Of a DNA stretch of 10,725 nucleotides, positions 5,582-10,725 are shown piece after piece (within the stretch, counting starts at the first letter, position 1; each line of letters begins with the position of its first letter). This DNA comes from an uncultured Flavobacteriia bacterium. Lineage in GTDB: Bacteria; Bacteroidota; Bacteroidia; Flavobacteriales; Flavobacteriaceae. The stretch covers positions 1 through 10,725 of the forward strand of contig CAMLRV010000061.1 in NCBI GenBank assembly GCA_946482495.1, written 5' to 3'. The position numbers were made by a program, and so were the translations under genes. The notes under the pieces were generated by a model. The model was not told the origin of the DNA. It saw only the letters and a program-made list of their open reading frames with translations, and did not search any database.

Positions 5582-8488
5582 ATGAAAAAATACATTTTCG
5601 TTATAGTATCGCTGATTTTTGTTCAGTTTGGTTTTTCGCAAGTTGGAATCAATACTACAACTCCAAATGCACAATTGGATATTAAAGCATCAAATCAGGT
5701 TGCACCTGCCAATACAGACGGAATTATCATTCCTAAAATAGATGCTTTTCCAGCAGTGAATCCTACCGCATCGCAACAAGGTATGATGGTTTATCTTACA
5801 ACAGCATCTGGAGGTAAAGCACCAGGTTTTTACTATTGGGATAATTCAGTAACAAGTTGGAAAGGAATTGGCAACGATTCGGGTTGGTCATTAACAGGGA
5901 ATTCAGGTACCAATGCAACAAATAATTTTATAGGTACAACTGATAATCAAGATGTTATTTTCAAAAGAAATAGCGCAAAGGCAGGATGGTTAGGAGATTA
6001 TCTTACAGGTTTTGGAAATAATTCGTTGAGTCAAAATACAACAGGAACCGGGAACACGGCCTACGGAGCTTATTCTTTATGGAGAAATACAAGTGGAAAT
6101 TATAATGTAGCGATTGGAAGCGATGCTATGAGTCGCTCTTCGGTTGGTTCAAACGGAACAGCTATAGGCTATGCATCAATGTTTTATTTCGGATCTGGAA
6201 GTTCTCCTTACACAAATACAAATACTGCAATTGGATATAAATCTATGTTAGGAGAACATTTTGGTTCTTCACCTGGTGCGTCTAATGATGGCGCTAATAA
6301 TACAGCTATAGGATACGAATCTTTACAGGGAATCTCTTCAGGAGATGATAATACAGCTATCGGATATAATACTTTGTATGCCAATACAACTGGTGGGTCT
6401 AATAATGCCTTTGGAACAAATGCTCTTAATAAAAATACAATTGGAAATTATAATGTGGCTATGGGTGCAGGTTCGCTTTATGAAAATAGAGGAGGTTCAA
6501 ATGCTGTAGCGATTGGATACGGTGCTATGCAAAATAGCAACAATACAACAACGGCATTTAATAACAGTAATGTGGCAATAGGTTTTGAGGCATTAAGAGG
6601 TTCACTGACTCCTGCGTTTAATATTGGATTAAGAAATACAGGGGTAGGATATCAATCGTTACGAGGAATTGCTGATGGAGAAGATAATACAGCTTTAGGT
6701 TATAATTCTTTATTATTAAATGATGAGGGAACTAATAATACTGCAGTCGGAAGCTTGGCTTTGTCAGCTAATACTTATGGTTCACAAAATACAGCCGTTG
6801 GGAAAAGCGCACTTTCGGTTAATACAACAGGTAATTCGAATACGGCTTTTGGAAGCGAGGCTTTGTCAGATAACACAACTGGTGGGAGTAATGTGGCAAT
6901 GGGATATGGTGCATTAACTAGTAATACCACAGGTAGTTTTAATCAAGCATTCGGAAAAGGTTTAACATTAAATACAACTGGTAGTTATAATTTAAGTTTC
7001 GGATTTGAAGCTTTGCATAATAATACGACAGCAAGTTATAATCTAGGATTTGGTTATCAGGCATTATTTAATAATACAACTGGTAATTTCAATTTTGCTA
7101 TTGGAAATGCAGCACTTAGAAGTAATACTATTGGAGGTTCGAATTTAGCAATAGGTTCCAATGCGCTTTATTCATCTTCAACTTCTTCATTTAATTTGGC
7201 TTTAGGTCATAGTTCTTTATATGCTAATACTACAGGAACAAATAATATAGGAATAGGAATGTCTGCATTGTCAGATAATACAACTGGAAATTATAATAAT
7301 GCTTTTGGTAATGATGCTTTAAGTAGCTGTACAGCGGGAACTTTAAATAATGCTTTTGGATATCAAGCTTTGTATGCTGCTACAACAACTATTTATAATA
7401 ATGCATTCGGGCATAATTCATTAAGGAATACAACTACTGGAGGATGGAATTCAGCATTCGGTTCGGAAACTTTAAAAAATAACACTATAGGTAATAGTAA
7501 TACTGCGCTTGGAAATCATACGTTAACAAATAATACAATTGGAAGTTATAATCTTGCAGCAGGTAATCAGGCTTTGGAACAAAATATTTCTGGAGGTTTT
7601 AATGTTGCAATTGGCGGAGGTTCAATGTCAGAATTAACTACAGGAACCGCAAATACTTCACTAGGTTATTTGAGTTTAAAAAGTAATGTGTCGGGTTTTG
7701 GAAATGTAGCTATCGGACATCAAGCTGGGTATAACGAATTAGGTTCTAATAAATTATATATCGAAAACAGTAACTCAGCTTCACCCTTGATTTATGGTGA
7801 ATTTGATAATGATATCGTAAAAGTAAATGGTGTTGTAAAAGTGCATAAAAATGCAGCTGATGCAGAAGAAATGCAGTTAAATAACACTAATGTTTTTACT
7901 CATAGTACAGGAAATCAGGATTTTGGTGCAGGTCAAAATGAGTTTCTTTTATCCTCAAGAGAATGGGTTGCCGAAACCGGTGGAATTTATGGTGATGGAA
8001 ATGCTGTTACAATTTGGTCACCTGGTGATGGAAATATGGGACAACCTGCAGCGATTGTGTATTTTTTAGATGAAGATTCTTTTGATGGTACAAATACAAA
8101 TCCTTATGATAATTCGGCTATAAAAAGTTATGTAGCTGCAACTGGAGCTTATGTTCAAGTTTCGGACATGAATAAAAAAGAAAACATAGTTAAAATAAAT
8201 AATGCGCTACATAAAGTTGAACAATTAAACGGATATACCTATCAATTTAAACAAGTAAAAGGTGAAATTGAAAAAGGTGAGAAGCCAGTTCAATGTAGTG
8301 GTGTTTTAGCACAAGAGTTAGAAAAAGTATTACCAGAAGCAGTACAAAAAAGCACTCGTGGTGACTATTATGTAGATTATGCAGCGATTACGCCATTATT
8401 GATTGAAGCGATAAAAGAACAAGAGTCTAAAATAAATTCATTAGAAGACAGATTAGCGAAATTAGAATCATTACTAAATAAAAAGTAA
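5582..8488 (+). CDS. Secreted YadA-head-like repeat fibre protein with S74 self-cleaving chaperone domain
   Basis: Protein of 968 residues. A signal peptide (1-19, cut before Q20) is followed by Q-V-G-I-N-T-T-T-P-N-A-Q-L-D-I, a start common on flavobacterial surface proteins, and a domain to about residue 100 containing G-I-I-I-P-K and G-M-M-V-Y. Residues 141-724 are about 33 tandem repeats of consensus N-x-A-hydrophobic-G-x-x-(A/S)-L-x-x-N-T-T-G-x-x, mostly exactly 17 residues, resembling the YadA head beta-roll. After a linker region (725-860) comes a peptidase S74 / endosialidase-type intramolecular chaperone: S861-D-M-N-K-K866-E-N-I, then G-V-L-A-Q-E-L-E-K-V-L-P-E, V-D-Y-A-A-I-T-P-L-L-I-E-A-I-K-E and a terminal heptad coiled coil. 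In this family such domains drive trimerisation and cut themselves off before the Ser, so a trimeric fibre is inferred. There is no type IX sorting domain, so its anchoring is unclear. The receptor or role is unknown. Confidence 0.9.
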   Translation: MKKYIFVIVSLIFVQFGFSQVGINTTTPNAQLDIKASNQVAPANTDGIIIPKIDAFPAVNPTASQQGMMVYLTTASGGKAPGFYYWDNSVTSWKGIGNDSGWSLTGNSGTNATNNFIGTTDNQDVIFKRNSAKAGWLGDYLTGFGNNSLSQNTTGTGNTAYGAYSLWRNTSGNYNVAIGSDAMSRSSVGSNGTAIGYASMFYFGSGSSPYTNTNTAIGYKSMLGEHFGSSPGASNDGANNTAIGYESLQGISSGDDNTAIGYNTLYANTTGGSNNAFGTNALNKNTIGNYNVAMGAGSLYENRGGSNAVAIGYGAMQNSNNTTTAFNNSNVAIGFEALRGSLTPAFNIGLRNTGVGYQSLRGIADGEDNTALGYNSLLLNDEGTNNTAVGSLALSANTYGSQNTAVGKSALSVNTTGNSNTAFGSEALSDNTTGGSNVAMGYGALTSNTTGSFNQAFGKGLTLNTTGSYNLSFGFEALHNNTTASYNLGFGYQALFNNTTGNFNFAIGNAALRSNTIGGSNLAIGSNALYSSSTSSFNLALGHSSLYANTTGTNNIGIGMSALSDNTTGNYNNAFGNDALSSCTAGTLNNAFGYQALYAATTTIYNNAFGHNSLRNTTTGGWNSAFGSETLKNNTIGNSNTALGNHTLTNNTIGSYNLAAGNQALEQNISGGFNVAIGGGSMSELTTGTANTSLGYLSLKSNVSGFGNVAIGHQAGYNELGSNKLYIENSNSASPLIYGEFDNDIVKVNGVVKVHKNAADAEEMQLNNTNVFTHSTGNQDFGAGQNEFLLSSREWVAETGGIYGDGNAVTIWSPGDGNMGQPAAIVYFLDEDSFDGTNTNPYDNSAIKSYVAATGAYVQVSDMNKKENIVKINNALHKVEQLNGYTYQFKQVKGEIEKGEKPVQCSGVLAQELEKVLPEAVQKSTRGDYYVDYAAITPLLIEAIKEQESKINSLEDRLAKLESLLNKK
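6002..7753 (+). repeat. About 33 tandem 51-bp (17-residue) coding repeats
   Basis: Units run from residue 141 to 724 of the fibre-like protein. About 28 units are exactly 17 residues. Units starting at 192, 308 and 330 are 22 residues (+5), the one at 214 is 26 (+9), and the one at 454 is 16 (-1). The insertions lie in the N-terminal third, while the stretch from 352 to 724 is almost perfectly regular. Copies have diverged at the DNA level, so this is an old array rather than a recent expansion. Confidence 0.93.
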
Positions 8489-8518
8489 TAAATTGCTAGA
8501 ATTCTTTATCTTTACGAT

Positions 8519-9445
8519 ATGAATTTAGATACGCAATTAGAAAAAATATCGCAATTTAAAAATTTAGAGCTTTTGGCAAATCAAATTGTCGAAGGCTTTA
8601 TTTCTGGTATGCATAAAAGTCCATTTCATGGATTTTCTGCCGAATTTGCCGAACATAAAATCTATAATCAAGGTGAAAGCACCAAACATATTGATTGGAA
8701 ATTATTTGCAAAAACCGACAGATTATATACTAAAAAATACGAAGAAGAAACCAATTTGCGTTGTCATTTGATTTTGGATAATTCGTCGTCTATGCATTAT
8801 CCAAAATTGAAAGATGATCAGCTGTTTTCCGAAAGTAAAATCGGTTTTTCAGTACTAGCTTCCGCGGTTTTAATGAATTTGCTTAAAAAACAACGTGATG
8901 CAGTTGGTGTTTCGATATATTCGGATACTTACGAATATTATGCTGCAGAAAAAGGTAGTGAACGTCATCATCGAATGATTTTAAATCAGTTTGAAAACAT
9001 CTTAAATTATCCAAAAGATGCTAAAAAAACTGACACTATTACTTTTTTACATCAAATTGCGGAAAAAGTGCATCGTCGTTCTATGATTATTTTGTTTACG
9101 GATATGTTTATTGGCGATGATAATGAGAAATTATTTAAGGCTTTACAGCATTTAAAACACAATAAACATAAAGTGGTTTTGTTTCATGTTTATGATGGGA
9201 AAACAGAATTAAATTTTAATTTTGACAATACACCACGTAAATTTATTGATGTAGAAACAGGTGAAGAAGTCAATTTATTTGCCGAAAATATGAAAGAAAA
9301 TTACGAAAAAGTGGTTAAAAACTATTTTGAAAACATTTCGAACACTTGTTCGGCATACAAAATTAAGTATGTACCGGTTTCAGTGGACGAAAAATTCGAA
9401 AAAATTATTACTACATATTTGGTTGAAAAACAGAAGTTTGGGTAA
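8519..9445 (+). CDS. DUF58 domain protein (von Willebrand A-like)
   Basis: Protein of 308 residues, predicted cytoplasmic, with no signal or transmembrane segment. The DUF58 signature is clear: G-F-S-A-E-F at 38-43, Y-N-Q-G-E-S-T-K-H-I-D-W at 49-60, and a following Y-E-E-E-T. This runs into a von Willebrand A-type fold with a MIDAS-like D87-x-S89-x-S91, a Thr-rich D-T-I-T at 172-175 and Asp195 in L-F-T-D-M-F. Family members are usually found beside a MoxR-type AAA ATPase and Bat proteins and are thought to act with it in stress or envelope functions; the biochemical role is not settled. No MoxR gene is within the window. It starts 30 bases after the fibre gene with no terminator between, so read-through is possible; TATCTTTA at 8507-8514 is a weak -7-like match. 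Confidence 0.92.
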   Translation: MNLDTQLEKISQFKNLELLANQIVEGFISGMHKSPFHGFSAEFAEHKIYNQGESTKHIDWKLFAKTDRLYTKKYEEETNLRCHLILDNSSSMHYPKLKDDQLFSESKIGFSVLASAVLMNLLKKQRDAVGVSIYSDTYEYYAAEKGSERHHRMILNQFENILNYPKDAKKTDTITFLHQIAEKVHRRSMIILFTDMFIGDDNEKLFKALQHLKHNKHKVVLFHVYDGKTELNFNFDNTPRKFIDVETGEEVNLFAENMKENYEKVVKNYFENISNTCSAYKIKYVPVSVDEKFEKIITTYLVEKQKFG

Positions 9446-9482
9446 TTAGTAAAAAAAACTTGTAATTTTTTTTATGAAAACA

Positions 9483-9513
9483 TTTGCAAGTTAAAAAAAC
9501 TGTTATATATTTG
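9483..9513 (+). promoter_or_regulatory. tRNA-Asp promoter (canonical Bacteroidota)
   Basis: TTTG at 9483-9486 and TATATTTG at 9506-9513 are separated by exactly 19 bases, a perfect match in both boxes and in spacing to the -33/-7 promoter of this phylum. The expected transcription start falls a few bases downstream, shortly before the tRNA at 9532. This is the best promoter in the window. Confidence 0.9.
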
Positions 9514-9531
9514 CACTCGCATTACAGCAAC

Positions 9532-9605
9532 GGTTTGGTAGTTCAGTTGGTTAGAATACCTGCCTGTCACGCAGGGGGTCGCGGGTTCGAGTCCCGTCCA
9601 GACCG
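9532..9605 (+). tRNA. trnD: tRNA-Asp (anticodon GTC)
   Basis: A full 74-base cloverleaf ending in discriminator G at 9605. The acceptor stem GGTTTGG pairs with CCAGACC, with one G-U wobble. The anticodon stem CCTGC/GCAGG closes the loop CTGTCAC with anticodon GTC at 9566-9568. The T arm GCGGG-TTCGAGT-CCCGT is intact. The 3' CCA is not encoded and must be added after transcription. It has its own perfect promoter and is followed 11 bases later by a terminator, so it is a single-gene tRNA unit. Confidence 0.97.
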
Positions 9606-9616
9606 CAAAATTTGGG

Positions 9617-9644
9617 AAGCACTTCAGCAATGAAGTGCTTTTTT
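9617..9644 (+). terminator. Intrinsic terminator of tRNA-Asp
   Basis: A perfect 10-bp stem AAGCACTTCA / TGAAGTGCTT (9617-9626 with 9631-9640) is closed by a GCAA tetraloop of the GNRA class and followed by a six-T run (9639-9644). TTTGGG (9611-9616) and CCCAAA (9646-9651) could pair outside it. Confidence 0.9.
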
Positions 9645-9702
9645 GCCCAAATATCTTGAGGCTCAAGATGAACGTAGTTGTGTTGTTTATCCCAAGAAAT
9701 TG

Positions 9703-9716
9703 GGTAAAGGTTTAGT
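9703..9716 (+). repeat. 14-bp direct repeat, copy 1 (GGTAAAGGTTTAGT)
   Basis: Identical to 10013-10026, which encodes the last codons and stop (V-K-V-stop) of the GIY-YIG gene. Here the matching frame reads W-V-K-V-stop at the end of a non-gene stretch, so it may be the 3' remnant of an earlier copy of the same cassette. It is followed 10 bases later by the 40-bp terminator repeat. Confidence 0.75.
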
Positions 9717-9726
9717 AGTTAGACCA

Positions 9727-9766
9727 ATGAAAAGCTTTCCAATTTTGGAAGGCTTTTTTGATTTTA
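9727..9766 (+). repeat. 40-bp direct repeat, copy 1 (upstream of the GIY-YIG gene)
   Basis: Forty bases identical to 10048-10087, 321 bases apart, bracketing the GIY-YIG coding sequence. The repeat contains a complete terminator hairpin. Confidence 0.95.
9730..9759 (+). terminator. Terminator hairpin just upstream of the GIY-YIG gene
   Basis: A 12-bp stem (9730-9741 with 9746-9757, one T-G wobble, core GCTTTCCA / TGGAAGGC) has loop ATTT and a six-T run to 9759. It ends only 14 bases before the GIY-YIG ATG, so either it limits expression of that gene or it marks the end of a lost upstream unit. Confidence 0.85.
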
Positions 9767-9773
9767 GGCTATT

Positions 9774-10025
9774 ATGGTTTTTACAGTGTATATTTTATTT
9801 TCTGCTTCAGGCAATATTTATTATAAAGGTTTTACTTCTGACCTAAATAATCGTTTGCAATCTCATCTTTCTGGGAAAAGCAATTATACTTCAAAGTTTA
9901 ATGATTGGATTTTAGTTTATTCAGCGAAATTTGAAAATAAAGATGAAGCTCTTAAAGAAGAAAAACGTTTAAAAAAATTAAATCGACTTTCAATTGAAAA
10001 ATTAATTTTGTCGGTAAAGGTTTAG
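9774..10025 (+). CDS. Small GIY-YIG nuclease-family protein
   Basis: An 83-residue single GIY-YIG domain. The GIY position reads V-Y-I-L (Tyr6) and the YIG position reads Y-Y-K-G (Tyr17). Arg27 in L-N-N-R-L, His31, and Glu63 in A-L-K-E-E-K-R-L-K match the catalytic Arg, His and metal-binding Glu of the family, so nuclease activity is plausible. Length and layout are those of the stand-alone bacterial GIY-YIG group (UPF0213/YhbQ-like), whose cellular role is not established. No extra DNA-binding domain is present. The start at 9774 leaves only one residue before the conserved F-T-V-Y-I-L strand and is the only sensible one. No Shine-Dalgarno and no promoter is visible in the 14 bases between the upstream terminator and the ATG. 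It lies downstream of tRNA-Asp and is bracketed by identical terminator repeats. Confidence 0.9.
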   Translation: MVFTVYILFSASGNIYYKGFTSDLNNRLQSHLSGKSNYTSKFNDWILVYSAKFENKDEALKEEKRLKKLNRLSIEKLILSVKV

Positions 10026-10026
10026 T
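10013..10026 (+). repeat. 14-bp direct repeat, copy 2 (3' end of the GIY-YIG gene)
   Basis: Identical to 9703-9716. It overlaps the last four codons of the GIY-YIG gene and its TAG stop. In this copy 21 bases separate it from the 40-bp repeat, against 10 in copy 1, because of an extra hairpin. Confidence 0.75.
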
Positions 10027-10028
10027 TG

Positions 10029-10048
10029 TCTCGTCTTTTGGGACGAGA
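10029..10048 (+). other. Hairpin TCTCGTC / GACGAGA after the GIY-YIG stop
   Basis: A 7-bp stem (10029-10035 with 10042-10048) and 6-base loop directly upstream of the terminator repeat. It has no T-run, so it is not itself a terminator. It is absent from copy 1 of the repeat. Confidence 0.6.
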
Positions 10049-10087
10049 TGAAAAGCTTTCCAATTTTGGAAGGCTTTTTTGATTTTA
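10048..10087 (+). repeat. 40-bp direct repeat, copy 2 (downstream of the GIY-YIG gene)
   Basis: Identical to 9727-9766. It carries the terminator at 10051-10080. Confidence 0.95.
10051..10080 (+). terminator. Intrinsic terminator of the GIY-YIG gene
   Basis: Same hairpin as at 9730-9759: a 12-bp stem (10051-10062 with 10067-10078), ATTT loop and T-run to 10080. It begins 26 bases after the GIY-YIG stop codon, the normal place for its terminator. Confidence 0.88.
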
Positions 10088-10244
10088 CAAACTTTCACAA
10101 CTACGCACTAAAATGTGTGTTTTTTCTTATTTTTTTGAAAACCATTCTTTTTGCCGATAAAATCTTACATTTAATCGATTATCTAATTCATTACCTTTTT
10201 GAGAAAGTGGTTTTTTGTAATTTTCAATTCTAAATTTTCTTAAT

Positions 10245-10725
10245 ATGAAAAAAACAATACTTCTATCATTACTTTTATTTGTTGGTTTAACACAAGTTGT
10301 ATTTTCACAATGTATGTCGGCAACTAATCTAACGGCAACTAATGTAATGGCTACATCTGCAACAATTTCTTGGCTGGATCCCAATGTAAATTCAGGCGGT
10401 CAATATATTTTGTCTTATACATTAAATGGGTCAACAGCTGGGTCAACATTATCTCCAGTAGTAAATCCGTTTCAATTAAATGGATTAACGCCTTGTTCAA
10501 CTTATACAGTAACTGTAACTATAAATTGCGGGGCTGGAAATAGTATTCCTACAACATTTACTTTTACAACCAGTTGTACTGGATCTTCATTTAATCAACC
10601 ACAAAATTTATCACAATGTGTTGATAGTCAAACTGGATTAGCTTGTTTCGATTTAAATGCTAATAATGCAGTAATTTTAGGGAATAATAATAATCCGGCA
10701 AATTACACAATCACTTATCATGCTT
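10245..10725 (+). CDS. Secreted fibronectin type III domain protein, 5' part (runs off right edge)
   Basis: The frame is open from ATG 10245 to the window end (160 full codons). Residues 1-21 are a clear signal peptide (M-K-K, hydrophobic core L-L-S-L-L-L-F-V-G-L, then V-F-S before Q). About 23-108 is a fibronectin type III domain: L-T-A-T-N-V-M-A-T-S-A-T-I-S-W at the start, L-N-G-L-T-P-C-S-T-Y-T-V-T-V in the middle, T-F-T-F-T-T near the end. From about 115 a second motif begins (L-S-Q-C-V-D, A-C-F-D-L-N, Y-T-I-T-Y-H), resembling the Cys/Phe-Asp-Leu modules of large flavobacterial surface proteins. Such proteins often end in a type IX secretion signal, which would be outside the window. In the 157 bases upstream (10088-10244) I find no convincing promoter; TAAATTTT at 10231-10238 is a weak -7-like match. 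Confidence 0.88.
   Translation, partial: MKKTILLSLLLFVGLTQVVFSQCMSATNLTATNVMATSATISWLDPNVNSGGQYILSYTLNGSTAGSTLSPVVNPFQLNGLTPCSTYTVTVTINCGAGNSIPTTFTFTTSCTGSSFNQPQNLSQCVDSQTGLACFDLNANNAVILGNNNNPANYTITYHA

Noticed and set aside
6002..7753. CRISPR or satellite array
   Set aside because: The periodicity is a coding 51-bp unit in an uninterrupted frame with diverged copies, not conserved repeats with unique spacers.
9451..9473. A8 / T8 inverted repeat after the DUF58 gene as a terminator
   Set aside because: The stem is entirely A-T with no GC pair and would be too weak; I did not list it.
9472..9666. A 64-codon minus-strand frame across the tRNA (contains G-L-E-P-A-T-P-C-V-T-G-R-Y-S)
   Set aside because: It is the antisense of tRNA-Asp. 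This peptide is a well-known false gene prediction over tRNA genes.
9643..9846. Frame reading ...G-L-V-V-R-P-M-K-S-F-P-I-L-E-G-F-F...
   Set aside because: It runs through the repeat, a terminator hairpin and the GIY-YIG start in another frame. The peptide is a translation of the hairpin.
10048..10233. A 61-codon frame beginning M-K-S-F-P-I-L-E-G-F-F
   Set aside because: Its start lies in the terminator repeat, and the rest is low-complexity AT-rich spacer with no family resemblance.
10127..10384. An 85-codon minus-strand frame
   Set aside because: It overlaps the signal peptide and first domain of the fibronectin-type gene on the other strand and has no recognisable motifs.

Overview
The window is AT-rich (roughly one third G+C by eye) and reads as a chromosome segment from a member of the Bacteroidota, most likely Flavobacteriaceae (Flavobacterium-like). 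The evidence is TAnnTTTG-type -7 promoter elements, the scarcity of Shine-Dalgarno sequences, secreted proteins with Flavobacterium-style starts (signal peptide, then Q-V-G-I-N-T-T-T-P), a LytTR two-component pair with a TPR sensor, and a small GIY-YIG gene next to a tRNA.

Layout. 1-2229 is the 3' two thirds or less of dnaE (replicative DNA polymerase III alpha), open at the left edge. 2339-2656 is thioredoxin with its own promoter. A perfect 18-bp hairpin at 2676-2718 separates it from a convergent two-gene operon on the minus strand: a LytTR response regulator (4756-5460) overlapping by ATGA with a TPR/HisKA sensor kinase (2717-4759). Divergent from the operon, across 121 bases that carry a perfect TAnnTTTG element facing each way, is a 968-residue secreted fibre-like protein (5582-8488). 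It has about 33 copies of a 17-residue YadA-head-like repeat and a C-terminal S74 intramolecular chaperone domain with an intact predicted Ser/Lys self-cleavage dyad. Next are a DUF58 (von Willebrand A-like) protein at 8519-9445, tRNA-Asp(GTC) at 9532-9605 with a textbook promoter, a small GIY-YIG nuclease-family gene (9774-10025) between two identical 40-bp terminator hairpins, and the first 160 codons of a secreted fibronectin type III protein leaving the right edge.

How the parts may work together. dnaE, trxA and the tRNA are housekeeping. The kinase/regulator pair and the divergent fibre gene may form a sensing-and-surface-display unit, inferred only from the shared intergenic region. The tRNA / GIY-YIG / duplicated-terminator stretch looks like a small cassette, with what may be the remnant of an earlier copy upstream. 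The two best candidates for something under-described are the self-processing repeat fibre with its divergent two-component system, and the tRNA-linked GIY-YIG cassette. I see no CRISPR array, insertion sequence, rRNA or origin, and no gene-free stretch longer than 300 bases.
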